Source: Euborellia annulipes (taxonomy: Eukaryota > Arthropoda > Insecta > Dermaptera > Anisolabididae). From it: a stretch of 64,000 nt of DNA. Below are positions 1-11,420 of this stretch, in pieces (within the stretch, counting starts at the first letter, position 1; each line of letters starts with the position of its first letter). The notes below the pieces were generated by a model. That model was not told the origin of the DNA. It did not search any database and was given only the letters and a program-made list of their open reading frames with translations. The DNA lies in NCBI GenBank assembly GCA_023213315.1, contig JAKCPI010014281.1, positions 1-64,000 of the forward strand, in the 5' to 3' direction. The translations under genes were made by a program, and so were the position numbers.

Positions 1-390
1 ATTGATTGTTTAGAAAGAAAGTAGTCATAAATTTTTTTTAGTCAGCCACCTGAATTTCTCACTTTTAAACAACTCGACTGTAAAACGGAAAATGGAAAAA
101 AAATGTTTGATAATCTCGGCTCGCCATTAATTATAATATTATCAGGGCCTTTAATCTCCAGAGTCATCACCTTGAGTCTCCTGCTATTGATTCTTGTCTG
201 GGGGTCCATGTTCCATCAGCTGCCAGGCACAGGATGCTCAAAAGCTCTCTCTATATCCAACATCATCCTAAACAATACAAAAATATTTGTAAGTTAATTT
301 TGCTCACAAGATATTTTTATTATTTACTCTTTTATCGACTAGTGAAGTGAATAAGATTTTACTTGAAGGATTATTAAATATTTTCAAAGG
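1..390. other. A+T-rich stretch, no gene recognised
   Basis: Low-complexity A+T-rich sequence with frequent stops in all frames. The short open frame at 103-297 has no recognisable motif and no splice or promoter context, so I do not call it a gene. Confidence 0.6.
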
Positions 391-392
391 TA

Positions 393-515
393 CAGTCTGA
401 ACCACAAGTGCCTGATGTGTTCGAGAAAGGAGATTAAGACAACACTTCCGACGGCTAAGCATTTTGGTTGCCTAAGCTCAGGGCTTCACTATCCAGGCAC
501 TTAGAGCGGCGACCG
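393..515. mobile_element. Short fold-back MITE with TA target duplication
   Basis: A 123-bp element flanked by TA on each side (391-392 and 516-517). Its left end CAGTCTG is followed by AAGTGCCTGATGTG, and the right end carries the inverted AGGCACTT and CGGCGACCG. A better-preserved 127-bp copy lies at 15650-15776 and a fragment at 29590-29670. TA duplication and short inverted ends are typical of non-autonomous Tc1/mariner-type elements. That assignment is inference. Confidence 0.6.
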
Positions 516-1560
516 TACAAAATCTAGAGCGATTTTTTACAAAAAAATCAAACGGTGGTGAACCTCCTGGGTTAAACGACTGTCGCGACTTTTCGCATTT
601 TGTTAGATTTAACATAGGGTTAAATAAGAGGTTTTTGGCCCAGGCTAAGGCTCGGAATAAATGAAATTACAAATACAAGTTACTTATTTCAACATACTAT
701 TATAAATACAAATTAATATATTTATAATAATCTGTTTTTTCGCTATCTTCAATACACCACAAATGTCTTTTGTTCTTTTTTTTTTTTTTGTTTAAAAGTG
801 TTGTTTAACGATAAACTAGCTCATTTTTTTAATTTATATTTACGCTTTAGCAATTTCTAAAAGAAAATAAATCAGTCTAATCATTAGGTTCATTACACTT
901 GTGAAAAAATATAAAAGAAATCTAGAGATTTATACTATACTATATTCAAAGACACTCTAACATTGGTATTTAACAAAATAAATTGCTTGAAAATTTTTGA
1001 TAGTTTCTTAAACCAAGCTTATATATTTAAAAAAAATAAACCTCTTTTGAAATCAATAAAAAAAAAGTAAATAAATTAACAAAGTTTTCTAAGTCTTAAT
1101 ATATAATTATTTTTCAACAAGGATTTTCGCTTTAACTTTTTTTCCTCTTTAAATTTCACAACTTAACACCTTAGAGATGAAAATTGTGCTGCTCATAAAG
1201 CAGACCATTTAATCTTTAAAGGATAAGATCTATTAACATTTGTAGGCTTTTTTTTTTATCAAGTTGCTACTCGATTGCATAAACATCTATTAATTTGCAT
1301 AAGACACATGATTATTGAAAAACCTAGCTACGCCCCTAGAATAACTTAGCCTGTCAACCATCTTGAACATAAAAGAAGAGAGAGAGGATGAGGAGGGGAA
1401 TTCAATTACCAAAATTTAAAATAGAACTTTGAAGAAAAAGCTTAGCGGCCGAGGAATTAAAATTGTAGGTAAAATGTAAAATAAAATATTAAAAACAAAT
1501 TTTATTTATTTATAGATCGATAATTGTGGGATGGAGCAGTCAATAAAAAGACTCTGTATG
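516..1560. other. A+T-rich intergenic sequence
   Basis: Only poly-A/poly-T runs and mixed A+T sequence. I see no coding frame, RNA gene or repeat shared with the rest of the window. Confidence 0.6.
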
Positions 1561-1574
1561 CAGATCCAATCAAC

Positions 1575-1770
1575 GGAGACGTTTTTAATTTAAAAGCCAT
1601 CTTCAGTTCTTATTAAAATATACATATAATATTAACATTGTATATATAAAACAATCATAAATCATAAGACAAAATATTTTTTAATTTTATTACTTTGTGT
1701 ATTTTATTGGTGTAATGAGTTTTTATGATTGGTTGTTTTATAAATACAATGTTAATATTATATTTTTATT
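1575..1770. mobile_element. Decayed inverted-arm element with ribozyme-like remnant
   Basis: About 50-bp arms at 1619-1667 and 1711-1765 are inverted copies (ATAATATTAACATTGTAT against ATACAATGTTAATATTAT). Next to the left arm, minus-strand sequence at 1576-1606 reads CTGAAGATGGCTTTTAAATT followed by ACGTC. This resembles the hammerhead-like hairpins elsewhere in the window but has lost the GAAA segment. I treat it as a decayed member of that class. Confidence 0.4.
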
Positions 1771-1797
1771 TATATTATTTATTTATATATATATATT

Positions 1798-2190
1798 CAT
1801 AGGTGCCGGAACTGGGGGGGGGGGGCAGGGTACATTGCCCCCCCCCCTGGCATCCTACAGGGGGGGCAGAGGGGGCAAAATTTCTTCTTTTATTTCATTT
1901 ATTTTTAAAAATGATATATTTTTACTTTTGAAAAATAAAATTTTCTAAATTAAAAAAATTAAAAGAGTAAGAAATTCATTTTTTTTCAAATTTTTTCCAA
2001 AAATTTTTGATAAAATCACTAGCAAATTTTTTAAAATTTTAATTTTATTAAAATTGTGATTTTATTTAAAATTTTTAAAGTTTTATAGTAGATTTGTTTT
2101 TGTTTTATACTATTTGAACATATTAAATTATTTTAATTTTCTAAAAAAAAATTTTTGCCCCCCTGATTCAAATTCGTTCCGGCGCCCCTG
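1798..2190. mobile_element. Non-autonomous DNA element with GCCGGAAC ends
   Basis: The terminal inverted repeats are about 15 bp (CATAGGTGCCGGAAC and, reversed, CAGGGGCGCCGGAAC), with G/C homopolymer tracts just inside. The interior is A+T-rich and non-coding. The insertion is in a TA run, so the target duplication cannot be resolved. A second copy at 61408-61599 shares the whole right half including the terminus, which confirms a dispersed family. Confidence 0.65.
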
Positions 2191-3630
2191 TATATATATA
2201 TAACTTTTGTTTAATTTATCTATCAAACTACCAAAGAAATACTATCATTAAAAAACCGAAACTTTATTTATATAGAAGTTAAGGCCTGATTATTAGAAAC
2301 AAAACAAGAGAATCATATTAAAGATTATAATTGAAAGGAGTGGCGTAGTTAGGGTGGGTGTCATCCGGGGCGGAAGTAATGATGCCTTCCATATACATTA
2401 AGAAAAATTATATATCCGTGAAATGAATTTGAAAGACTAAAACATGTTGAATATACTGTAATAATTAACATGTTATTTCGTATTTTTGTCTGGAAAAAAT
2501 TGTGCATTTTGTAAAGAGTAAGAAAACAAAGAATTATTCAAAATTTCTTTTTGTTTTAAAGAAACATATTTTTAAACATTATTATTATGATTTTTTTTTT
2601 AATTCCTATGCGGTTTTAACGCAGTTTTAAATACATTTTATTTTGATATAACTTCATTTTATTAAAATTTTGTAGAGGAAAGTTGTTACTCCCTTTTTGT
2701 AATAATGCAGATTTCATACCTAATTGAACTGACAGAAAAACATTTAAATCTAAATATGCTAAGAGAAAAAAGTAAAAAAAAATTCATTCTTTATTTTTAA
2801 ACACATATCTCTTAAATTAGAGAAAAATACTAAATACATGGTTTGCTATCTGACAGATAAGTTGACTAGAAGTTAAACAACCGGCCTTAAGAGTATTTTG
2901 TGTCAATTAGAAATTAATCCTTACCATTTTATTTTTTCGTCTAGGAGTTGGGTGGATATCGTTAAGTACTTAAACTTGAAAAGTTCTAATTAGTTAAGGT
3001 TTTCTATTTAAGTATCATTCCCGTCTTAAATAACTTTTACTTATTTTAATCTTTTTAATTAAACTCAATTAAATCTTCATTTTCTAAAAAAAAAAAACAT
3101 TTTTTTTTAAAGGAATCAGTGTATTTACCGTTTTAAAAAATTAAAGTAAAAATTAATAATTAAAAAAAAAGCGAAAACAAAAACAGTTTAAAAGTTTTGT
3201 CAACCAACTTCCAAAGGGGTAAGAAAAAATTCATGAGAAATGCTCAAGTCATCTGTTTATGCTGGGTATTCACTTCCAAACATTCTAGCTAGGATGATAT
3301 AGGGTGGAGAAACTTTCTTCTTAAGAGAGTGAATTTAATTATTTAATTTATCTAAAAACTCTATAAAAAATAATTCTTTAAAAAGCTCTTTAACATTACA
3401 AGTTATTAACGTCTTTATTTATAAAATGAATGAATAAATATAAAGGTACGTTAAAAAAAAAAATGGCTTCTCAAAAAGAGGCTCAAACCATATTTAGATT
3501 ACTTTTATAAGCTTTATAATTAATTGGATTCATATATCTCTAAAGTGATAATTTTTATTATGTCTTTTATTTTCATCCCTCTGAGTCTTTTTTTTTTTAA
3601 TGTAATGACTTCTCATTTACGTCGCTGGTA
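2191..3630. other. A+T-rich intergenic sequence with a MITE scrap
   Basis: Mostly uninformative A+T-rich sequence. At 2338-2392 the string GAGTGGCGTAGTTAGGGTGG followed by a G-rich run looks like the left end of a 'GTGGCGTA' G-tract MITE. No matching right end is visible. No gene is recognised. Confidence 0.5.
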
Positions 3631-4415
3631 AAAAAATCTGGTGTGACTGGCGCACAGCACACAACTTTTCAAAATTTTAATCTCATATTTGGATATTTTA
3701 TACAAAATAGAGAATCCTAAATAAATACATTTCATAACAATTGGAAAAATTTTTTTTTAAATGTGTAAAAAGTTCCAAAGGGGACCTTTAACATTGGCTC
3801 TATGGAAGGAAGAGACGGAAAATGAATTGCATCAGCAAAGTGTACTTCAAATAATTTTCACAAAATATTACTAATATACTTTTTAAAAGGTTATAGCTTT
3901 TCGGCCTATAATAAATATGAATTTTAATTTAAAAAGAAAAAGATTTAAATTCTCTTACCATGGCAACCATTTCTCCTATCTTTCCTACAAGAGTAAAGTA
4001 AGTGGTTTCCAAAAGATTTCAACTACAAAATGAGAATATACATTTTAAAGAGCATCTAAAAAATAGTTGAATTATGAATTTAAAAAAAAAATTGTTGGAG
4101 CGAATTTTGAGAAAATCGAAAAAAAATAAACTGAAAAAGTACATTGTATTAGTACTTTTTGGCCGATTTTGTTCAAAAGCTTATTTTGAGTGTCCGGGAG
4201 AAATATAAAATTTCAATCAGGTAGCTCAATTCTTTCATGCTACAAATCGTTACAAACACACAGACAGTCCAATTTGAGGGACCCACTTTTTTGGTCTCAG
4301 GGTACCTCAAAACATGTATATCCATCAAAATCTCAACATCGAATTTTTGACATGATCGCAATACTTTCTCTCTATATATATTCCATATATAGGGTAAGAG
4401 AAACTAAAAATTTGA
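3631..4415 (-). repeat. Family A interspersed repeat, truncated copy
   Basis: Minus-orientation copy of the main dispersed family. It starts with half of the terminal hairpin (AATCTGGTGTGACTGG) and continues through an ATGAGATTAAAATTTTG module also seen at 18190-18440 and 33960-34220. It ends at the TA-rich hairpin near 4370-4410 (GGGTAAGAGAAA). Internal landmarks are GAATTTTGAGAAAATCGAAA, the AGTACATT/AGTACTTTTTGG stretch, and GGTACCTCAAAACATGTATA. It is non-coding; short frames inside it are chance. Confidence 0.75.
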
Positions 4416-4898
4416 CTTGAAACTAGCCACAAGGTTCTCTTTTGGCTTCGCCCACTGTATTCTCTAGCTCGCCTACGGGATCCTTGCTTCACTGAACTTC
4501 TCAAAGGGTGCAGCAACTAAAATATAATTTTACTTCATGTCTTTGGTCAATCGTTAGGATTTATCTCTTCTATAAGATATAGTCTAATAATTGAATTATT
4601 TATTCTAAATAAAAATAAATTGTTTTAAATATAATTTAAGATATAATCCAAAGAATTCACCGTTGGCACTAGTTGAAACATTCTTAAATTTAATTAAATT
4701 ATCATCTAATTATAGATAAATAAATAGGCCTAACACTAGGTTAGGTTTCAAAAGGTTTTTATTTTTAGCTTATGAGCATTTCCACGTTAACACATCATCT
4801 TCAGAGCTATGACATAACTATTACATTTATTAACAATCTTATTTATATTCATCGGAGATGGCAGCACTGTCTCTTATTTTACTAAATATGGCACCACT

Positions 4899-5133
4899 CA
4901 GGGGCGGATTAATGCAATTTTGTCGGGGGGGGGGGGCGGTTTTTTATTTTTTTTTATTTAAGGACTTTGTCGGCATCTATGGCCATTTAGACCCCTTTCC
5001 TATTTATTTAAATTCATTGGTAACAAATTCAATTGAAATTAAGAGCGGAAATCCTAATTTCTTTAGATTACTAGTTTTTATAACTTTTGAATTTCTTCTC
5101 GGGGGGTGGGGGGGGGGCGATCGCCCCCTCCTG
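4899..5133. mobile_element. G-tract MITE with CAGGGGCGGAT end
   Basis: It begins CAGGGGCGGATTAATGC and ends CGATCGCCCCCTCCTG, with poly-G runs near both ends and a non-coding interior. It interrupts the left arm of the surrounding inverted-arm element: flanking host sequence reads ..GGCACCACT and TAACACTACTCG... A related left end (CAGGGGCGGATCTGCC) is at about 24270. Confidence 0.5.
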
Positions 5134-5366
5134 TAACACTACTCGTTATAGCATTTTAAAAATAGGCAGCACTGTCCCTTATTTTACTTAAGATGGTAGC
5201 ACTGTTCCTCTACTCGTTATATATGCTACATTAAATGGATATTAATTTAATTTATAATATTTACACAAAACGCAATTTATAGCTGTAATGCTATATTCAT
5301 AAGAGGGTAGAGAAATGAAAGACGCGGCAGCTAGAGTTTAGTTTTTTTATTTATTTATTTAATTCA

Positions 5367-5409
5367 CAGCTGACGTTTCGGTTCCGTATTTGAACCATCT
5401 TCAGAGCTG
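5367..5409 (-). ncRNA. Predicted hammerhead-like ribozyme motif
   Basis: Read on the minus strand: stem I half CAGCU, core CUGAAGA, one U, stem II GGUUC with a 7-nt loop and GAACC, then GAAA, CGU, C, and the stem I partner AGCUG. This matches the hammerhead consensus (CUGANGA, helix II, GAAA, short helix III, cleavage after UH). Stem I (5 bp) and stem II (5 bp) are perfect. The extra U before stem II recurs in the other copies. Activity is inferred from pattern only. Confidence 0.6.
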
Positions 5410-5512
5410 GCGAAAAGTCATTATGAAAGTGTCACCGTGGATTTTATACATTGTTGAACCAAACCCTTATATAATTAATTATATACACAGTATGCGATTA
5501 CCAGGTTCATAC

Positions 5513-5768
5513 TGTGGCGTCATTTAGGGGTCAGGGGGCATTTCCCCCCTCTTAAGGGCTCTGATTTTTATAAAATTTTATATTATTCTAAATAAAATGC
5601 TCCAAATACATCTACGAGTGTACAAACTGTACAAAATTAAACAATTAATTAAATTAAATATGTTTTGGCTAAATTTGAGTACCCATTTGTAAGTAAATTT
5701 TAAGAAAAAAAATGTTTGCCCCCCCAAGAAAAAATTTGCCCCCCCAAGAAAAATTTGAAATGACATGG
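5513..5768. mobile_element. G-tract MITE with TGGCGTCATTT end
   Basis: The left end GTGGCGTCATTTAGGGG is matched by an inverted right end (TTGAAATGACATGG). Runs of seven C with CCAAGAAA are duplicated just inside the right end (about 5720-5750). The interior is A+T-rich with no coding frame of note. Confidence 0.5.
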
Positions 5769-6015
5769 GTACATACCTAGTAAATGTAAAATTGTCTCTA
5801 ATTTCTCTACCTTCTTATGAATATAATATTATAGAATATTTTTAATATGCTATAACGAGTAGAGGAACAGTGCTGCCATATTTAGTAACATAAGAGACAA
5901 TGCTGCCATCTCCGGTGAATATAAATAAGATTGTTTATAAATGTAATAGTTTGTTTCATAGCTCTTAAGATGATGTATTAACGTCGAAATGCGCAAACTG
6001 AAATTTTTAAATTGA

Positions 6016-6175
6016 ACACAGACATACCATTTGGCGGAATCCACTTTTTTGAATTCAAAGGAGCTCAAAACATGTATTTCCATCAAAATCTTGACATCGA
6101 ATTTTTGACACGAATCCAATACTTTATCCTCTATATATATTAACATATATATAGGCAAGAGAAAGTAAAAATCCG
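6016..6175 (-). repeat. Family A repeat fragment (TA-hairpin end)
   Basis: Contains CCACTTTTTTGAATTC, CAAAACATGTATTTCCATC, GACATCGAATTTTTGACAC, and the TA-rich end with GGCAAGAGAAAGTAAAAA. Only this end is present; the rest was lost or never inserted. Confidence 0.7.
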
Positions 6176-6780
6176 TCGAAATATTTCATTTCGTTTAAAA
6201 TTTATTTAAGAATCAAAATTTACCCAAAACTAATCCAATGGAAATTAATAAAAAAAAAAAAAACTGAAATTCGTCTAGATATATTTATTATTTTATTTAT
6301 CTTATCTAGGTTAAAAGTAATATACCCAAAATTTCCCAAAATGAGGGGGCTTAGGGTCGTAAATTCAAGAAACCTTGAAACCCACCCCGAGATATCCGGA
6401 GGCTCAACATACCCCATTTGCTATTAAATGCTCTCTTAAACATTGCGGACCTTGTTTTTATCTCTCTTTCGCTCTTTCAGCCTTGCGTCAGTTCAGTATC
6501 TAAGTATTTATACTTGTCCTAATCTCTCACCATCTACAACTAATCCTATTTCCTATTCTCTTATTCTCATTAACTTTGTCTTACTTTTGTTCATATTAAA
6601 GCAAACCATTCAGTTGTTCCATTTCCTAATTCTTATATTTATTTGCATTCAGTTTCATGTACTCAAGCAGTATTAAATATATTATAGTATAAAATTCTAA
6701 CAATTTGGCTAATGAGCTTTTATCTAAGAAAGGAAATAAATTTAAACCAGCAGTGGTGTATTTCAAAGAACAAAGAAAAT
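6176..6780. other. A+T-rich sequence, no gene recognised
   Basis: The open frame at 6443-6676 is a run of leucine, isoleucine and serine codons from a pyrimidine-rich stretch (CTTTC/ATTC). It has no motif, and I do not call it a gene. Confidence 0.5.
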
Positions 6781-6839
6781 TATAAATAAAATTCTGGTGT
6801 GACTGGTCACACAGTACACAATTTTCTCTTACCTTTGGT

Positions 6840-7938
6840 CAGGGCCGCAGACAAGGGGGGGGTCAGGGGGGAAAAGGGGGGAATTACCCCCCCCCCCCCC
6901 CACATTCCTTAACCTCCTTTGGCCGCAGATAGATTTGACGGGCCCCGGGGCTACATAATAATACAAACACCCCCCCCCCTCTATAATTTTTTTTATAATG
7001 AAAAGGCTATTGTGGCCTTTATGCCAACAATTTTTTACAAAGTTTGTGAGACAATTTTGATACAGTTATACACGGCTTATAAAATTTATTTAAATTAATA
7101 AGATACAATAAACTTTTCCTAATTAATTTATAACCAAGAGATGAAGATGAAAAAAAACCCCTCCTCCAAAATTTATAAATTTGTTAAAATTCCCTAAACA
7201 GTAATAATAATAATACATAAACAGTTTTTATAAAATTCCTTTCCTCCCCTTGAGTGATGCAAAATTGTCAATTATAGATTTCAAATCAATTAATTCTGTT
7301 TTCTTGATAATCTGTTCTGATATAAAATAGATCACGAAAATGATTTTTGTAATTATAATTTTAAGATTACAATTGGAAGATTGTCGCTGGATCAGATGTA
7401 TAAGGATGGACCGGAGAATAAAAGCCAGCATTTCATGGACTCCTCTCACATCATCTTTAATTAGTAGATATTTCGACCGGCATCACGCCTGGTCAATCAG
7501 TTCAAAAAAATGATTTGGTGGAGGGTCCGATCAAACAATGTGTAAGAATTATTTTAAAATTTCAGGGAAGTGGGGGACAGAAGCTCGTACTCTTACGTCT
7601 GTCCCCCGCTTCTCTGAAATTTTAAAATAATTCTTTCACATTGTTTGACTCGGACCCTACACCAAATCATTTTTTTGAACTGATTGACCAGGCGTGATGC
7701 CGGTCGAAATATCTACTAATTAAAGATGATGTGAGATGAGTCTATCAAATGCTGGCTTTTATTCTCCGGTCCTTTCCTTATAATTTTAAGATTTGAGCTT
7801 AATAGGCCCGGGCTCCCTCAGGAAAAAAATTCCAAGAAAATGATTTTTTTTAATTGAATTTTTAACCAGGAAAATGAGTTTTTTATTATTAATAGAATTT
7901 TACCCTGGCCCCGGGGATATAGCCCCCTGACGGTCCTG
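6840..7938. mobile_element. hAT-like non-autonomous transposon (1.1 kb)
   Basis: Flanked by an 8-bp duplication, CCTTTGGT (6832-6839) and CCTTCGGT (7939-7946). The consensus loop of family A supports CCTTYGGT as the original target. Ends are CAGGGCCGCAGAC and, inverted, CAGGACCGTCAGG. Subterminal GGCCCCGGGG blocks occur at both ends (about 6940 and 7908). An 8-bp duplication with CAGGG-type ends is the hAT signature. No transposase is visible; the interior holds a 380-bp palindrome. Confidence 0.7.
7400..7781. repeat. Near-perfect 380-bp palindrome inside the hAT-like element
   Basis: Arms start TAAGGATGGACCGGAG and end CTCCGGTCCTTTCCTTA. They match over about 180 bp including CCAGCATTT, GTAGATATTTCGACCGGCAT and TCAGTTCAAAAAAATGATTT. 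The centre is a stem of GGGGGACAGA against TCTGTCCCCC. The direct repeat ATAATTTTAAGATT occurs on both sides (about 7355 and 7782), so the palindrome may be a separate insertion. Confidence 0.7.
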
Positions 7939-8515
7939 CCTTCGGTAATTGAAAGTTGTATTCTGTGCTCTTCACGCCAGATTTTTTTGTGTAGATATTT
8001 ATTTAGTTTCAGCCGAAATATTAGAATTCAAGATGTAAAATTTATAAAATATAAAATATTTATATTTTGTTACCATGAAAACCATTTTACTATCTTTCCT
8101 ATGAAGTACCAAGAGTAAAGTGTGCTTCAAACAATTTTGAGGGGAAAATGAGAATATATCTGTTAAAGACTGTCAATCAAAAAATAATTGATTTATGAAT
8201 TGATTGAGCGAATTTTGAGAAAATCGAAAAAAAAAACTGAAAAAGTACATCAGTATTTTTTGGCCTATTTTGTTCAAAAGCTTATTTTCACGCCTCAGGG
8301 GGTGCCTAATTTAAATATAAAATTTCAACTTTGTAGTTCATTTCCTTCATGCTTAAAAATGTCCACACACAAAGACAGACCCCTTTTTTGAACTCAGGGG
8401 ACCTCCAAACATGTATTTTCATCAAAATCTTGACATCAATTTTTGACATAAAAAGAATATTTTCTTTCTACAGTATATATATTAAAATAACTATATATAT
8501 ATAAGTAAAAAGCAA

Positions 8516-9370
8516 TAAAAATATGATAATAAATGCCTGACTTGCTTCGAATAACTCGTGTTTTCCAGATAAGTATTTTTTTTTTCTTATATATATAATT
8601 TATAAATGAAAAGAATCATCACCGCCTCCAGGCCTAAAAATATAACAAATTTATAACAAAATGACCACTATAAAGAAAATGGATGTTTTTATCAAAGATT
8701 TTCAAAACATACTTATCCGTCAAAGTCTAGAAAAATAATTTGCTATGTCATAGAGGTTCCTTAAAATTAATATTTAGACATCTATCTATACAGGGGATCT
8801 ACAAAAAAAAAAAAAACATCTCAGAAATTATTCATAGCTCATCCATTTTGTTTTCTTATAATTTTCACAACTATCTTTTCTCTCCATTCTGTTTAAATTG
8901 TAAGCTGTCTCTCTTTCTGCACGATTCGCTAAACATATTTACGCTACATCATCGATTTGCAATCACTCGCAATTAATCAGAGTATCTTAAACTTGCTATC
9001 GTCGCCTTTTTATTTTTTGATGACACCAGGACGATTTTTTATTGTTCTACGATGATCGACACTCATCATTCAGAAATGTCCAAAAAAAAAAAAATAAATA
9101 ATAATAAATGTATTTCGTTCTGGAAATCAATGAAAACATTTTGGAAACAAACAATCTGTCCAGTTGAGTGATGTAAATTATAACAGGCAGACAGACAAGA
9201 CATTTAATTTTATTTATATTTTATATTAATATAGATCGAGGCTTTTTACCTTTTTTGGACACGTGACTACATGTTACATGAAATGGTCAGTCGCAAAATA
9301 AACATATGACATGGTCATATTTTTATTTTATTTCTTAAATAAATTTTAGCTGGCATGTGACACTACCCAA
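8516..9370. other. A+T-rich intergenic sequence
   Basis: No repeat shared with the rest of the window and no convincing coding frame. The 78-codon frame at 8740-8976 is low-complexity. Confidence 0.5.
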
Positions 9371-9888
9371 AAGGTACCAACCAATTTTGATAAAAGTTTT
9401 ACCACTAAAAGTACTATTAATATAACAAAGAACTATACTAGTTTTATCGGCCATCGTCCTGATTAACTAACTCAATGCCAAGGTCAAAAATCCGTATGTC
9501 ATACATTTTGTTTTGATTTATACGTGCAAACTAATACAGTACTAACTAAAAATGCTAAATAAACATGCTTTAAAACTAGTAAAAATATAGAGACTCCGAT
9601 CAACAAAATTTCAATTCAATCTCGTGAGCGTTGATCGGAGTCTATAATTTTCTTAGTTTTATATGAATTAATAAGCTTGTTTAGTTAGCATTTTTAATTA
9701 ATACTGTATTTAATACTGTTTTAATTTGCACGTATAAATCAAGACAAAACAGCTATTGAATGTATGACATGCCTAAAAGTGTATGCGCAGTTAAACTGGA
9801 TGATGGCCGATAAAACTAATATAGTTCTTTGTTATATATATTAATAGTACTTTTAATGGGAAAAGTTCTACCAGAATTGGGGAACCTT
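9371..9888. mobile_element. 518-bp palindromic element
   Basis: The ends AAGGTACCAACCAATTTTG and CCAGAATTGGGGAACCTT are inverted copies. Homology continues through AGTACTATTAATATAACAAA, TTTTATCGGCCATC, CATACATT and the central pair ACTCCGATCAAC/GTTGATCGGAGT. Arms are about 240 bp. It is non-coding; I could not define a target duplication. Confidence 0.65.
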
Positions 9889-10067
9889 GTGAGTAAAAAT
9901 ATCAATTCGATTTTTGACTTGGAAAATTTGTTAGCTCAAAAGCTTCCGGATTTTTGGAAATTCGCACTCTATGAGCTGCCCGCATATACCCTGTATTTAT
10001 AGAGATCACAAACTTCAATTTTTCACATAAATTCTTTGTCCTTTGCACTAACTCAAAATATAGCCCG

Positions 10068-10625
10068 TGATTTTTACTTTCTCTTACCTATATATTATAT
10101 ATATAGAAAATATTGGATTCATGTCAAAAAATTCGATGACGAGATTTTGAAGGAAATACATGATTTGAGGTTCCCTGAGTCCAAAAAAAAGTGGTTTTCG
10201 CGTGTAGGAATATTATTTTTAAGCTCCCGGACAGTTAAAATAAGTTATTTTACAAAATTGGTACAAAAAAAGTACTAGTATTTTACTGAAGTGCACTTTC
10301 AGTTTTTTTCGGATTTCTCAAATTTTGTTGTAACTATTTTGATTAAAATTCATAAATCATCTATTTTTTAGATATTCTTTAAAAATTAGACTTTATAAAA
10401 GTTTTTTTACTAATATTATTTCAAATATACTTTACTGATGTAGTATTTCAGATTTTTTCCACATTCGTAGCTCAGCACCATCTATGAAACGCAAGTGAAC
10501 AAGTTATGAACTAAGGTGCTATGGGAAACTAAATATATCTCCACACAAAAAAATCTGGTGCAACAGTATAATACACAATTTTCAATTAGCGAAGTTAAGA
10601 GAAAGTTGTGTTTGTTTTAAATATA
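10068..10625 (+). repeat. Family A repeat, plus copy with internal deletions
   Basis: Opens TTTTTACTTTCTCTTACC plus a TA run, then GGATTCATGTCAAAAAATTC, GAGTCCAAAAAAAAGTGG, and AAAAAAGTACTAGTATTTTAC. It reaches the terminal hairpin at about 10550-10612 (AAAATCTGGTG.. GAGAAAGTTGTG). The GTTGCCATGG block is missing. Confidence 0.7.
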
Positions 10626-10939
10626 TTTTTTACTTTCTCTTATGTTGGTATATATAGTATGTAAACATTTAATAAGATCTGAAAATGAAAAGACTCGGAG
10701 TTAATAAGTTCCTTAAACCAGAGCTAGCATTTGCTCTCTAGTCACTTTTCTTTCTTGTTATTTTATTTAATAATATAATAATACCTTATAATTATTAGGC
10801 GTTAATATCTAAACGACCAGCCATACACAAATTTTTTATGCTTGAAATGTTTTTTAACCGTCCATCCATAACAAACATGTCATGAAAGATTAATAGCTTT
10901 TATTCCCTGAGGAGACGCATTAAACTGTAGTAAGCTAAA

Positions 10940-11420
10940 TATAAAAAAAAATCTGGTGTGACTGGTCGCACTGCACACAACTTTCTCTTACATTCGCTAA
11001 TTGAATGTTGTGTCACACCAGGTTTTCTGGGTCAACATAAAATTCAAGACGTAAAATTTATTAATATTTATATTTTGTTATCATGGCAACAATTCCTTCT
11101 ATTTTTCCGACGAAGTACAAAAGTAATGTATGCTTCAAAAATTATGAGTGCATATCTTTTAAGAATAATATGACTTTAAAAAATATAAACGTACTGTACA
11201 CTTTACTCATGTACTTCATAGGATAGTAAGGAGAAATGGTTGCCATGGTTACAGAATATAAATGTTTTTCCATGTTTATAAATTTTACATCTTAAATTCT
11301 AATATATCGGCGAAAACTAAATATATGTCGACGCAAAAAATCTGGTGTGAACACAAATTTCAATTGCCGAAGTTATGAGAAAGTTGTATGCTGTGCGATC
11401 AGTCACACCAGATTTTTAAA
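10940..11420. repeat. Two family A hairpin ends in head-to-head arrangement
   Basis: One minus-oriented end (10951-11170, AATCTGGTGTGACTGG, TATCATGGCAACAATTCC) meets a plus-oriented end (about 11200-11417, GAGAAATGGTTGCCATGG ... CAGTCACACCAGATTTTT). Either two truncated copies joined, or an internal fold-back duplicate formed. No TA-hairpin end is present in either. Confidence 0.65.

Larger units (their letters stand above)
4655..6015. mobile_element. Composite inverted-arm element (ribozyme-bearing type), interrupted
   Basis: The left arm (4655-4890) and right arm (5840-6015) are inverted copies of a family also found at 26925-27790 and 57320-57660. Shared marks are a tail motif CTAGTTGAAACAT (4669-4681), an antisense ribozyme-like hairpin at about 4780-4820, and GATGGCAGCACTGT. 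The right-arm hairpin (5962-5990) has a damaged core (CTTAAGA). At least two G-tract MITEs and another ribozyme-bearing piece sit between or within the arms, so this is a nest rather than one intact element. Confidence 0.55.
6782..8515 (-). repeat. Family A repeat split by a hAT-like insertion
   Basis: The terminal hairpin begins at 6790 (ATTCTGGTGTGACTGGTCAC) and is interrupted at its loop. It resumes at 7939 (CCTTCGGTAATTGAAAG), and the rest of family A runs to the TA-rich end at about 8515. Within it are TGTTACCATGAAAACC, AAGAGTAAAGTGTGCTTC, GAATTTTGAGAAAATCG and GGGGACCTCCAAACATG in the usual order. It is a near full-length copy once the insertion is removed. Confidence 0.75.

Noticed and set aside
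4780..6000. Intact ribozyme motifs in the arms of the 4.7-kb composite
   Set aside because: Both hairpins have core changes (GUGGAAA at the left, CUUAAGA at the right), so I list them as decayed and do not call ncRNAs.
6443..6676. Hydrophobic 77-codon open frame as a membrane protein
   Set aside because: Composition follows a pyrimidine-rich simple sequence, and there is no conserved pattern or splice context.
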